From Psilocybe azurescens (lineage: Eukaryota; Basidiomycota; Agaricomycetes; Agaricales; Agrocybaceae): a stretch of 51,612 bases of DNA. This document shows positions 32,235 through 44,722 of this stretch, piece by piece. The stretch spans positions 1-51,612 of the forward strand of contig JAJIRX010000965.1 of assembly GCA_023853785.1 (NCBI GenBank). The letters are read 5' to 3'. Both the position numbers and the translations under genes were made by a program. The notes below the pieces were generated by a model, which had not been told where the DNA came from, searched no databases, and was given only the letters and a program-made list of their open reading frames with translations. How positions within the stretch are numbered: the first letter of the stretch is position 1; the number at the start of each line of letters is the position of its first letter.

Positions 32235-33112
32235 TTAGAATTCGCTCTTTTCGGTGTTTTTGCACACTGTTCTGTTAATAACTTTTTGTAGAGTAAAGTT
32301 ATTCAAATTCTGATCACTGATCCGGAATCCCCTCGTTGAGACGGTTCCGGTGATATATAATTTGTCACGTAATTATAGGTTTGGTGTTTTGACGCAATAT
32401 TGTGGACACCTATAGTCATGCCTCGCCATTTTTAGACACTTAGCCATGTAAAAGACCAGTATTCCTACTATGTCTGAGGAAACAAAGACACTAGAACAAG
32501 ATTTGGAGTCTACAGAAGCAATTTACTATTTTCACTCATACTTGTCATTGTTGCGCATTTGAGATTTGACTCTATTGTTACTCATCAGTATAGCTACTGA
32601 TTTGTGCATTATTGTCTATTTCTAACAGAAGTAAGATGGCTCCTCCACATCTATTGGAGAATTAGATAGTTTCTTTGGGTGGCTCGACTTGCTCGGCGAG
32701 TACGACGGCTAGATAAACAAAGATGAGAAGAAGCGTCTTTGAAGTATCTAAAGCCCATCCACGGGGAAAGGCTCCTGGCTTACAGAATTATTATAGGCTC
32801 TCGTTATGTTCGAGTCCAAAAGAATCAATTGTGGTTGACAGAAATTACCTTAGGACTGCGACTTCTGTTCCGTCTTGGTTCTAGGTTCGTTCCAGGCCAC
32901 CCTTCTGCTTGGTGTCTTATTTGTGCAAAACAAATAAATCCGCTTTTGGACAATTTTGAGTGATGGAGACAGTTTTGGGGCTTGCTCCGAATCTATCTTG
33001 GTTCCGTCACCGTCGTCTTGTCTGATTCTCCTGAGCCTCCAACACATGCACACACCGTCTATATCGCTCGTCTTGTCTGATTCTCCAGTGCTAGACCGCT
33101 ATCTTCCCCGTT

Positions 33113-33382
33113 TCTGGTCTCTTGCTATGGTACCCTGCTCGGTGTCTCACTTTCGGTCTCTTGGGTCTGGGTCTCGTCTGGTTAGAGCATCACTGGGTCT
33201 ATGGTCTCTAGCTACTGGCTTGTGGGTACGTTGGCTGACGATTGGGAGGATATGTGCTGAGGCTAAATACTTTGACTGGGAGTTCAGTCAGCGACTTCGT
33301 CTGGGTAGCATCACTCGTTCTCTGGTCTCTTGCTATGATGCCCTGCTCGGTGTCTCACTTTCGGTCTCTTGGGTCTGGGTCT
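33113..33382. repeat. 62-bp direct repeat, two copies
   Basis: 33113-33174 and 33321-33382 share TCTGGTCTCTTGCTATG, CCCTGCTCGGTGTCTCACTT and TCGGTCTCTTGGGTCTGGGT with only a few mismatches, 208 bp apart. The surroundings are rich in GGTCTC/GGGTCT words. Confidence 0.8.
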
Positions 33383-34619
33383 GTGCTTGCTATCTGGTTG
33401 CTCGCTATAGTGCCTTACTCTGAATATTACTTGGGTCAAACAGTTTACTTTCCTGCAATTCAACTTCAAATATGTCTAAAAGCTAAAGATTTTCAACTGT
33501 CATGCGATATATGGTTTCGAAATAGGGTACGTGCTAGAAGGATAACTGGGTTTTTGCTCTTAGGTCTGGAATTGTATACTTGAGACCTTACAGTTTAGGT
33601 TGGATCTTGTGAGACAGATTGACTGGGGTGTATGTCAACATCTGAAGGCTCTCGGTTACGCATTCTGGTCTTGAGTGGAAACCAAAAATGGGCTTTTCGG
33701 GCTCGCAGATAACTCTGGGGCGATTCGGGACTGCCAGGGTGCAGGCAGTAGCCCTGACCCTGTAGGATATGTCTCACACGTGCATAGATCCAGGTTACCC
33801 TCTTTGTATACTGGATCGAGTTTAGAATGTAGGATATGATCATTTGTAATATATTCTGGGCCACTTGGCATAGGATGATATCCAAGAGGTGCCTGTCCAA
33901 CTTCCCGTGTTGTGTTTGTGAGGAGAAGTCCCAAACAAGCTTGAGCTGGGTGCATCTGGACTATGGACATACCAGACGATGTAGGTGTTATATTTCAGCC
34001 AATGATTGACATCGTCCGGTTCCTTGCATTGACGTGCATATGTGTTTTTACCGCTCGTCCTGCCTGCCCATGACCAGGTAGGGAATCTTTCTCAACAACC
34101 ATACTTGGGGTAAAGATTTAGCTCTGGGAGCAGGAAGAGCAGCCACATCGGAGAATAGCAAACCGATGTCAAAGGAAACCGAATCCGGTGAAAGCATTGA
34201 TAGCATCTGACAATTTTGTTGAATTGCGTGTAGCATAATTGCCTATCTCTGAGCCGAATGTAACCAAAGGATTTGGCTCGGTGTCGGAGAGGAACTTGCC
34301 AGATTTTGCATCTTGGAGAATGTTGATCACATCGGAAAACTTCTCATATATCGTGTCTTCAGACCATGTATTCTTCCGGCAACAAAAGAACACCTTATTG
34401 CTTGCGATAATGAGGGTACAGTGCAATAAGAGAACCTCCTACAGGCGCATACATAGAAAATGTTTCACCATTTGTACATCTGCCCATTAGTATACACACC
34501 CACTAATTACGTTCAAAAACCTGGATAAAATAAAAGACTCCCTTCTGCTCGACCCAGTGAGATCTATGAACTTCCTAGGGGTGTTCAGAACGTCAAACCT
34601 GTAAGAGAGCTGGGGCTCC

Positions 34620-34662
34620 CGTCGAGGTATGACAGTTTGACAGGTCTGTCATACCGTCGACG
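34620..34662. repeat. Short hairpin
   Basis: GGTATGACAG (34626-34635) pairs with CTGTCATACC (34646-34655) across a 10-nt loop. The outer CGTCGA/TCGACG segments pair with a one-base bulge. Non-coding context; function unknown. Confidence 0.6.
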
Positions 34663-35330
34663 GATCGGCGAGTTCCTATATTGGGACCATAAAATCGCCA
34701 CCCACCCACCTACCCACCTTACATCACTAATTTATGTTTGTATCATTATGTCTTTGTTACCAAGCAAGGACAATGTCAAAGTTTCAACCGAACTTCACAA
34801 CTTGATTCCAACACTGAATATGAATGTTTGAACGCTCGCTCTGAACGTCAATACCCGAGTCTCCTCAAACGCTGTTTCTCAACCAATAGGGGCACGATTT
34901 CACGATCGTATTCCCTGAAAAATCGCGGGCTAAAGTGTTCGACCACTACAGTATGCCTGTCCCTTCCCGCTCAAAATCCGGCCCGCCCCCTTTAATCCTG
35001 TTTCGACATTTTTACCTCCAATTAAACCAATGCGTCCCGAATCGCCAACTCGGGTGGCATCATATTCAAAACACTATTGGATACAGAACTCTCGGGAGTA
35101 ACGCTTGGCTTGCTCTTAATCCTGATCTCGCTTTGAATCAACTTTCCCAACCGACGTAATCGGGAGGAAGCCGAAGCCTTTATAGCTGGCACCCAGAAGC
35201 ATGTACCCCACACGGCAAGGTGGTGCTTCTTAAATCTTGAATGTGTGGTTGTTCCTGACGCGTTTATAGCATATAAAAAGTGGTGTTCGTTTTGCAAGAG
35301 ACTCGAACTTCTCCCCGATTCCTTTGAATC

Positions 35331-37410
35331 ATGGCCTTCACAAACCCTATACGAAACCTCGCCGTGCTATGGGGCATATGCTCTGCAGCATTTGCCCAGG
35401 ACCTGACGGGGTTATTGAACCAGCATTCTCCTGGAGTGAACATCTCCGTTGTCCTCCCTGGACAGCCAACTTTCCCAAATGTGACACGCCCTTGTACGTT
35501 TCTCTTCAGTTAATTATCAATTTGAAGTTGATCTTGGGTTCTGGGTCCCGCCAGTTAACTTGAGATTCGATTTCGAACCTGCTGCCGTCGCATTCCCCAC
35601 AACAATTCAAGAAGTCTCAGAAATCGTCAAGCTCGGTGACAAAGTTAACCACCAGATCGTAGCTCGTAGTGGAGGGGTACGTGTTGATGCGATTTATGTG
35701 CGCTTATTGTTATATTAATCTTTCATCTTCTCCAGCATAGCTACATTGCGAATGGATTAGGCGGTAAAAACGACACCATAATTATCGACCTAAAGAACTT
35801 CCAAAAGATCACCGTAGACGATAAGTCTGGAACGGCAGTCATAGAGATGGGAAACCGTCTAGGTGATATAGTGACAGCTCTAGCAGCCCATGGGAGAGGC
35901 CTTCCCCATGGGACGTGTCCATATGTCGGTATTGGTGGCCACGCTGGTACGCATCCGTCATCTAGGGCCTCTTGTTCCGACTGACGTATCGGGCCCTTTC
36001 TTTCCGACTTTGTTGGTATAGTCTATGGTGGATTTGGTTTCACTTCTCGTCTATGGGGTCTGACGATTGATGCCATATTGTCTATCGATCTCGTATTGGC
36101 TAACGGGACTATCACAACAGCCTCCAAAAGGTTGAACCCGGACCTTTTCTTCGTACGTCTCCCTTCTGAATCTCCATCTGCATTTGACGTTCTTCACCTC
36201 CCACGCTATCACGTTCCATAAATAACACTTCTTCATCTTCCGTTCAGGCCATGCGCGGCTCCGGGTCATCATTCGGCATTGCCACCGCTATCACAGTGCA
36301 GACCTTTTCCGCACCCCCAACAGCTACCATTTTTTCCTATAATTGGCACTTCACTGCGGCTCTCTGCCGTCGTCGCCCTTGCCAAATACCAGAACTTCGT
36401 CCTTACCTCCAACCTCCCACCAGAATTCGGCGCCGAAATCGTGCTCACGCCTGGGGATGTTCAGGGGAATGTCAGCGTTGGTCTCGCTGGAGGTTGGTAT
36501 CTGCCTTTGGACGGGCTGAATGCTACATTGAAGCCATTTATGGATGTCATGCCTCCGCCGAGGACTGCTTCATTCGACACGGGGATTATTTACACAGCGC
36601 AGTCAATTTAGCGGGAGGGTCCTTGGATACGACGAGCGCACCAGATGGGACGGATACATTCTATGCTAAATCTTTGATGACTCCTGAGAAAGAACCTATG
36701 TCGGATAAAGCGCTGCTTGCGTGGATGGAGGTGCTAGCAAACGAGGGGTTCAATGCTCCTGTGGTTCGTGCTATCAATACTCTGACATAATCATGAGAGT
36801 CCGTATGTTCTGACATCATTTTCTTCCTGTGTAGGGTTGGTTCATCCAAGCAGAACTCTTCGGAGGCCACAATTCCGCCATCAACGCTGTAGGTCCTACA
36901 GAAACTGCGTTCGGTCGCCGTTCTTCTCTCTTCACAATCCAATTTTACGCTTCTTCTCACGGGAATGTACCACCATATCCTGAAGGCGGATTTACATTCC
37001 TTGATGGTATGTGAAGACCTCACGACCCTTATATTTCTTTACAGATGCATGATCTTATATATTTTATCTAGATGTTGTCAACTCGATAGTGAAGAACAGT
37101 CCTGCCAACTGGGACTACGGGTAAGGACCCACCTCTCAACTACACATGGAGAACGGGATAAATCCTGATATGTGATGTTACCACTTCGAATAGAGCATAC
37201 ACGAACTATATCGACGATAGACTGCCGGATTGTGCGTTATGCGTACCCTTCTATTCATCGGTTCCTTTAATACTAACGTGGGTCAATGTCTACCTTTGGA
37301 CTATAGGGCAACTACGCTATTATGCGCAGAATTATCCTCGGCTACAACGGCTGAAGGATATATTTGATCCAAGGGGCACTTTCACATTCCCTACATCTAT
37401 TCAGAAATAA
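35331..37410 (+). CDS. Secreted BBE-like FAD oxidase 1
   Basis: FAD-binding PCMH-type oxidase with berberine-bridge C-terminus (AA7-like). Nine exons: 35331-35493, 35555-35676, 35736-35946, 36022-36152, 36248-36763, 36835-37006, 37072-37120, 37194-37231 and 37307-37410. Residues 1-22 look like a signal peptide (NLAVLWGICSAAFA). The flavin attachment His lies in [14 protein letters not shown], and the likely second linkage Cys in [14 protein letters not shown], so bicovalent FAD is expected. The C-terminus has [35 protein letters not shown]. Within exon 5, about 36360-36584, homology to the paralogue runs in a different frame (KYQNFVLTSNLPPEFGAEIV) and then returns, so two opposite one-base shifts bracket that segment. 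The substrate is unknown; family members oxidise sugars or small metabolites and release peroxide. Confidence 0.85.
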
Positions 37411-37640
37411 GATGTAGGTAGGAACCACAATTCTGAATTCAATGAGGTCAATTTTCGGAGTCAATGTCAAGAAACGTGAGCTTGTGTTGAGTACTGCCGC
37501 GATGCCACGCATAGCGTGGCCATCGAAAAAAGGTTATCGGAACAAAATTGTGGCTTTTAGACGTATCGATCGAGCTTGGTTTGACTCTGGCGCTTGTTCT
37601 TCCTTAAAGCGCTTCCAACAACACGGACGTCTACAGCATC

Positions 37641-38488
37641 ATGGCCCTAACCACTGAATCTAAAGCGCAATATCGGCTGGATGGTAATTCACGCAGTGCC
37701 TCGCAAATCACTATCACATCTATGCAACCTGGGAAGGTAGTCATTTCCGTGATGGGTCGTTTCACTCGGTCTGGAATTGATTGCCAAAGTTCAATGGTCG
37801 TTGTACCTGTCTGGCTCGTATGAGGTGAAATTTTGTATTACATCTCCCGTCTTTCATGTCAACGAGGGTCATTTTAAGCAGACGCTCGTCACTGCTAACG
37901 AGAGCCTCAACCTTTTTCTCTCGCAGAATGGGCTGGAGAACAAGTCTGGTGAGCTGTAATACATGGTCAAATCATCTGAAGGTCCGATATCGTGGGCAAA
38001 GCCTATGCCACAATCATGGAAAAAAGAGGGTAAAGGAAGGTCATCACATACGAATCATCAGTATTTCTGGGGCAAAAGTTGCTGCAACAATTCCTAACGG
38101 TCTGACTATACATATTCGAGTATGTTCAAAACAATATGATTAAATCACGAACAACAACCCCTGTAGGAATATACTCCTTCGAATTATGTCCTCAGTCCCC
38201 CGCAATAATCCTTCGTCGTATTTATTGACTTTATTGGTCTCTGTCATGATCCCTTAGGAGGCCCAGAACATCACCTTCCAAGCTTTCAAACACATATTGA
38301 GGAATAAAAAGAAGACCCCAGAGGCTCTCATACTAAGAATACGAATTGAAGGATCCGGTCTCGGTGGTATCTACTCGCTTATCCACCAAAAGTTCAAGAG
38401 CGGTCAAGAGTGGAAGAGGTTAATGATGGATATCCGAGAGCAGCAGTCTTCGTTTGTCTTTCGGGTTCATGAGAACATTGCATTTTGA
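37641..38488 (+). CDS. Unidentified multi-exon gene
   Basis: ATG 37641 opens MALTTESKAQYRLDGNSRSA and SMQPGKVVISVMGRFTRSG. A GTATGA...CGAG intron (about 37818-37866) would join it to GHFKQTLVTANESLNLFLSQ, and a GTGAGC...GAAG intron to GPISWAKPMPQSWKKE. The final exon encodes EAQNITFQAFKHILRNKKK and IHQKFKSGQEWKRLMMDIRE, ending at the stop 38486-38488. The middle (38040-38250) is uncertain. There is no signal peptide, membrane segment or recognised domain. It lies immediately downstream of FAD oxidase 1 on the same strand. Gene existence is likely, exon structure provisional. Confidence 0.4.
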
Positions 38489-38654
38489 GGTCCCTTGTAA
38501 GTATATACTAGCACCTCTCAGATACGATATTTATCAAATATGTTAATGGTTGGAATGTCCAGGAATTATTTATGTATGAGTGATACACAGACGATATCAC
38601 AATACCCACATTGTACAGGAGGTAGTACTCTTATACAAGCATTTAACGGCAGTC

Positions 38655-39639
38655 CTACTTCTTTGCTCGCACGGCCCAGAAGTCTATGGTCTCGCTCTGC
38701 CCACTTCCATGTCCCTTCCTGGAGTACATAGAACCATATTTGACCTTGAACATCAACGTTCCTTCGAATAGCTCCAACGCATTCCCATCCTTATCGACCT
38801 TTTTCCACATAGGATGCAAGGAAATACTCCCAGACGAGGAAGCGATGCCGCACCCTCCACCTCCTTCAATCTCCAAAGACGCTTTGATGCCAGCTCCATT
38901 CCATACATCCTGCTTCGCGTCCGGACGCGCGTATTTCGACTTGAATATGAGTTTAGCCACCTCCTGGATATTAGTGGCTGTAATCTCGAAGGGCATCTCT
39001 TCCATAGGATCGCGGAATACACCGGACTCAAAATTTCCCTCGTTGGCACCCGAGGCGAAATTGGCGGGGATGGTGAGCTTGGCGGTGCGGTCAGATTTGG
39101 CTTGATATGTCAAAATCGTCTTATATAGAGCATCTGGGTCGACGGCTGAGCTTCCTTTGGGCAAGTAGACGCTGTTGAGGAAAGGGAGGGCCATTCCGTA
39201 CAAGTCGAATGTTCCAGTCAGATTGGGTTTCTGAATCGTAGAGTCATCAATGGCCTACAGTCCGTTTTCACGTGTCAGAACCAGCCTCCGAAACGATAAG
39301 AGCTCTCTCTCACAGGAGCCGTGACAACTTTTCCAGCAGCAGGAGTAGTGACACCTTCAGCTGCAGCCCCCTTCGATGGAGTCAATTTGAAACCTAAAGA
39401 ACGTTTGGCCAAAGTAGTAGTGAACAAGAGCCACATAGACGCGCCTGTAGAGGTTGTTGTGGATGAATCGACGTGTTTAGCACGTTTATCGCCCTTGGGT
39501 GCGACGTCGGAATTCTTTTCAGGCGAATGTGTCCTTTTCTGACCCTTGGCTGCCTTCGCAGACACAGCATCGGGTATCACCTACAAACGTTCAACATCTG
39601 CAAATACGGAGGAAAATAGCATACATTTGGGGCGCTCAT
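38655..39639 (-). CDS. Conserved-looking hypothetical protein (293 aa)
   Basis: Three exons: 39639-39625 (only MSAPN), 39580-39314 and 39254-38655, with intact phases, total 882 nt. The N-terminal 100 residues are basic and low complexity, with a nuclear-localisation-like KGDKRAKH and KRTHSPEKNS. A globular part of about 190 residues follows: GTFDLYGMALPFLNSVYLPK, ALYKTILTYQAKSDRTAKLT, FESGVFRDPMEEMPFEITA, and a C-terminus LMFKVKYGSMYSRKGHG, IDFWAVRAKK. The fold looks beta-rich and cytosolic or nuclear; I do not recognise a named family. It lies between NLR B and the unidentified 37.6-kb gene, transcribed toward the latter. The frame is clean throughout, unlike several neighbours. Confidence 0.75.
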
Positions 39640-40251
39640 GGTGGGGTTTGAAAGGAGCAAGGAAGAATTTGCTGTGGAAGGTAGACGCCGTAAATATAGA
39701 AGAACTCACAGAACCTGCGAGAGATTCTCAGTATAAGGCAGTACTTACATGACTGTCACCCGATAAGAGAATTTGCCTGGCAAAAATGAAATGGAATGAA
39801 CGGCCAGGGTCGCCATAAGAGAGTGTGCCGACTTGTGCCGACGGGATCAACTTAAATAATTTCAATTGCATTTGAACTACACTGAAACCTGCGAGCTAAA
39901 AACTTGCTAGATTGAGAGTATAAACCCAAATATAATACAATCAAGAATGTTTCAACTACCAGTAGAACAAAGGTCGGTTGAAGGCCCTTCAATGTAGATT
40001 TCAGAAATCTTCGGCCAGGAATGAAAATCGTCACGTGAAATATGTTTACCCCTGTTCGACTGAAGATTTGCCAACCTAAGCCACAACAAAAGGTCCTCAA
40101 ATGCTACCTTTCGTTAGACATCCTGTACGACTGATTTAATATTACCGAAGGAGCTATACCGCTCTCGTTTTTATTCTGATAGATTTTTAAATTACTCAAA
40201 GGTTGCGGAAGACTTTGACGTTTAGAACTTACGCAGACCAGTTGGCAGTCA

Positions 40252-43200
40252 TCAAACTCCAATTAACCAGGGTTTGGCTGCATTTCCCACAAAAAGGTAC
40301 ACGCTCCACTCCGCTACTATTTTTCGCCTGTCTTTCTTCATTGCTGTGGTGACCTCCTTCCACCGTATTAATCGTCTGTGGGTCCAATCTCTTCTAGCCA
40401 CTGCCTCAAGTATGAAATTTCTGGCATTGCGGGCATCATATTGGGGTCCTCCAGCCTCTTCATGAGGTGACTACGTAAGAGACTGAAAACATAAATAGAC
40501 GGAAATTTACTATACTTACCTGCAATAACTTTATCATCGAAGAGCAAAATATGGATGGTGGTATCCACGGAAATGCAGGCGGCTCCCGGGATAAGTAACT
40601 TAGAGCTTGCAGAGCGCTCACCATCTTTTCTGTTGGGTACGCAACATGGTGTATCGACCTCATAACGACCTCCGTAGCGTTAGCTAACAGGGAGTATGAT
40701 TCGAATTCGGGGTGTACTCGATGGTATAACCCTTTGACAAGGGTGCAGAGATAAAACTCCAAGAAGTTACCGTACCAGATCTTGTGGTGCTGGAGATATG
40801 ACGCGCGAGAGAGTATGCTGTCCAGTTCCGGTACTCGGGTATAGATGTAGCTTTGAATATACACATTGTCGACGTCGACGCCCCAGTGCTCCTCTTCGTC
40901 CATTCGGATCTGGCCACTGGAATCCGAGGAACTTGTCGAATCCCATATGGGCCTGAGAGTGACAGTCCTTATACAGCCTGCGTCGTACATGCAGAGCTCT
41001 GAGAATAAAGGGACCTGCATAGTTGGCAAGAATATTTCATCGTACATCCGTTTCATAATATATCTCAGCTTATCGGTGAAGCCGGGAAGAATCTCGTCGA
41101 ATAGGTTTGCTTGTCTGTAGTTCGTCTAGAATGAATTATCATCGACGTCAAAATAGCGAAAGGGACCGAAATGCTTACCAGGTGACGATCTATCCAGTTT
41201 GCGACGCTCACTGCCATGCTAAAATAATGTCCGGACGATACTCTGAGTCGGTTCCAGTCATACTCCCATAGAAAAGTGATGATAGACTCCACATTATACT
41301 CATCGAGTTGTTCTTTACTGTCCACGTCAGAGAAGTCTTGACTGGAAAGGAAGCTGCTGACAATGCCGCAAACATTGTCAAAAAGTCGCGAGTTAACCCT
41401 GCAAGCAGCACTCAGCCTAACAAATAGCTCATGAACTTAATGGGACTCACGTATCAGAGTTAAGAGAAACCCTATTGTGGTTGTAACGGTATAATATATA
41501 CTTTAGACATCTATATGACACGAGGAACCCTTGCGCGCAGAACATGGTGCGAGCATTTCCTTGAAAAACACTCTGGAAATACGATAGAACCAAAGGCATT
41601 TCGAAAAATATGCGATCACCATCCGAGCCTTCGATGTCACTGCTCTTGATTAGATACCAATGTTTCTGAATAAACGCTTTAGCCATACGAGGATTACTTC
41701 CTGGCATGCTACCGAGCTCATCCATAGTCAGCGAGTGTGAAAGTAGAATGTACACCAGCATGTTCGTTAGGATATCGACATCCTGAGCCTCCACGAGGAT
41801 GCGGTCAATACATTTGTAAGCGATTGAAGCAGATATGCGGCGTAAAGATGAGAATGCATCCTTGGTTAAATGAAAGGGGTCAGTGTCGAAAAAGTCTAGA
41901 GGGTTCTCAACGACAGTGACAAGGGATGCCAGGTAGTCCATATAGCGAAGAAGATACGGGGTTCTCTGAAACCAGAGAAATGACCAATGTCCTGAACCTG
42001 GGAGAATCTGGTGACTAGACACTGCAGCTGATCATATACGATCTTTGGATCAATCGAAAATAGTGTCTTCCTCGCGAAAATGTGCCACATATGATCCAGT
42101 TGCATGAGCGGCACATGCCTGAAGTAATGCCCGACAAAAATATTAGGGACCTACGTATATCACATCCAAAAGTAATTCCACTTACGAATGTTGAAATTTC
42201 CCATCCACAGTTTCCATTATACTTCGTACAAAGCCTTCAACAAGCCGCTTATAAATTAGGTGCACGTCGATCCAAAACGGGCCTGACCGGCTCTTATCTT
42301 GCAAAAACTCGTGCAAAGAAAGGTGGCAGAAAGAAACATCTACAGCTCGATTTCCGTAAACTTTGTCCATATCAGGGTCATCAAGGGAAGGCCGAGCCTT
42401 CTGAACTTTGACGAGAGCACTAACGGCGCGTAGCACTAGATTGAATTCGGTCGAAGAAACCCCTAGAAATAGTTCGATCGCTGTCGGACTTGAACCCGTG
42501 AGCAGTCCTCCAAGGACTACCAGCAGTGACTCTCGTCTAGGATACAGCGAGAGAATAGCAGAATAAAGGTTATCTAGCTCCTGGAACGCTGAAGAGCGAG
42601 TTGGACCCGGTTGAGTGATCAGGTCAAGTTGGATTTGGGGATCGGAGAAATCAGATGACGCTCCAACAAATTTTAGAACGATATTAGCATAAATGAACTG
42701 GCCGGATGCCTCTTTGACCAGGTGCTGGATTACATCGAAAGGGGGCCAAGGCGTCTCGACAGAAGCCATGACATCCCAGTTATTGGCATAAATTTCGGCA
42801 AATCCATCCTGAAGGTATGCTTCAATGTCGCTGTCAACATCACCGGGGTCGCCTAAAGAAAATCCCTTGGTAATTTGTACTAGCGGATCTTCATCAAAAG
42901 CATTCCGAATCCAGAACTCGGGGCGGCTGACAATCAGAAATCGAAGAGGAATCTGATACTCTGCAACACTCTTCCCGATCAGTCTCAGCACATCACGTTG
43001 TGTATGGGAGTTTCCACATTCATCCAGACCATCAATGACGATGGTAGGTGTATGAGCAAAGGAGGAGGAAGATTTCGAAAGGGGATCAGCGATCAAATCC
43101 TTGAGCTGAACGTCCAAGGATTTGGTAGGAAGGGTGGGATCTGCGCCGACAATATCGTCCACGATATTGCGAACGTCCGATATGTGAGTTGCGATTTGAT

Positions 43201-43717
43201 AAGCCAAAGTGGCGAAAAGGGCTGACGCTCCATCGCGTCCGAGAACCCCTCTAGCAAAGAAAAAACTTCCCGCATATCGCTTCTCCGTCTCCCGAATGAT
43301 TTCTGCTATAGATTGGGCGATGGAAGACTTGCCTGCTCCTGCAGGACCATGAAGCCAAAAAATGTTCTCGGCAGGGAGAGGTTCGTTTATCCAATCCAGA
43401 ATGATGCCTTGCACCTCTTCGCGCGTACCGGGATGGCACTTTCCAGCTGGATACCGCTCGGCAGAATCAAACATAGCACCGTGTGAGATAGCTCGGCTCA
43501 GTAGCCTTAGACCTGTTGAACAAGTCATGATACATGAAGAGCTGTTGAAGATAAATCATAACAGCATACCTGCTAGACCCGCTCCTTGACTGGTAACATG
43601 ATAGTCTCCCGCAATGATGTTAAACGTGGAACCGACAACGGTAGCATTTCTGGATCCATTGAAAAATCCTGTCGAGGCGCTGTGAGATGTGGCACTTCTG
43701 TCTCGATGATTATCCAT
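40252..43717 (-). CDS. NACHT NLR-like protein B
   Basis: A paralogue of gene A. Exons: 43717-43570, 43512-42186, 42118-41451, 41398-41179, 41125-40520 and 40470-40252, about 1045 residues. The N-terminus carries SRNATVVGSTFNIIAGDYHV, aligning with the gene A motif. NACHT landmarks are Walker A GPAGAGKSSIAQSIAE, Walker B PTIVIDGLDECG, SRPEFWIRNAF and the closing VSFCHLSLHEFL. The C-terminal half aligns with gene A through YLLRYMDYLASL, YDWNRLRVSSGHYF and QYDARNARNFILEAVA near the end. Inside exon 3 the frame changes once near 41970-42000. That is either an intron absent from gene A (candidates of 32, 50 or 74 nt all fit the phase) or a one-base indel, and alignment with A favours an indel. A role in non-self response is inferred from the family. 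Confidence 0.85.
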
Positions 43718-43935
43718 AGCTTAAGCACCCAATATTGGGCAAAGAAGTAATACGTGTGACAAAGTAGGAAACGTACGGCGCAATGCAAGTTTTGTATAGG
43801 TGGTTGCAAGACAAACTCCAACACAACCACCACAGCTCATTTTATTTGTCTGTTGGTTGTGAACCAAGCATCAAAAATAATAGTGCGTGGGAGCAAAGCC
43901 GAAATGGACCACACCGTGCCTGAAAGCTGGTAGTA

Positions 43936-44722
43936 CAGTCGACTTTCTCATAATGCATAACGTCATAATGCATAAATGTCATACTGCATGACTTTTTGGC
44001 TGACAACACCTTGCGAAGCAGGGAAATACATCTATATTGCATACTGGATAATGCATGGCTCTGAGACTGAAATATGCATTATGAGATTGGCTATATATGG
44101 GGTTTTGAGATGCATTTTTGCGGCATGGGCACATCAGAATTAAGCCTCAGTGCATCAGTAGAGCAGGAAATATCAGAGCGGCACTTGTTGAATAAAGTAG
44201 AGAACTTTCAAGGATAATTTGAATAATTTTCATGGCTACATCTGGGGCATAGATTCCCACAATGCCTAAACAAAATTAAGATGAAGAATATTATGTATAA
44301 AGCCTACAACTTTACCTGTTCTTTGTCATCTAATGCTTCAAACCAGTGAAAAACTCAAAACCTTGACCAAAACCCACACCTTATGCTCATAAAGAAAAGA
44401 AGGCTTGTGTAAAGAACATTCCAATTACAGCCCCCAAGCCAGCTGCAGCAGGTTGGCATGAAAATCTGACTCTGGCTGATTAGATTGGTGTTTTCAAGTT
44501 TATGAGTAGTCATTAAATGCTAAGCAAACAACCGTAGATAGCTATTTTCGTCGGTCCGATGCTTAGTTAATATTGTTATCTTATCCATTTTGTTATCGCA
44601 TGTCACACTTTGGCAGAGGTCACTAAAGTCACATAACTGTGACAATTTTCGTACTGCATAAATCTCATAATGCATGACTTTAGGGCTGTTCCGATCGGTA
44701 TGCGTTATGAGAAAGTCGACTG
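43936..44722. mobile_element. Non-autonomous pogo/Tc1-mariner-type element
   Basis: A 787-bp block bounded by inverted termini CAGTCGACTTTCTCATAA (left from 43936; right end at 44722, reversed) and flanked on each side by TA (43934-43935, 44723-44724), the Tc1/mariner target duplication. The termini resemble the CAGT-start ends of pogo-like elements. Subterminal copies of CATAATGCAT and CATACTGCAT recur at both ends. No transposase ORF is present, so it is a MITE-like derivative that would need an enzyme in trans. Confidence 0.8.

Larger units (their letters stand above)
32235..35330. other. Three kilobases with no recognised gene
   Basis: Scattered ORFs under 160 codons on both strands. The longest (32956-33423 plus) is driven by GGTCTC/GGGTCT-type repeats. 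Minus-strand ORFs at 33595-33970 and 34169-34426 look more protein-like (HPAQACLGLLLTNTTREVGQ) but match nothing I know. The region includes the direct repeat at 33113/33321 and the hairpin at 34620. Confidence 0.35.
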
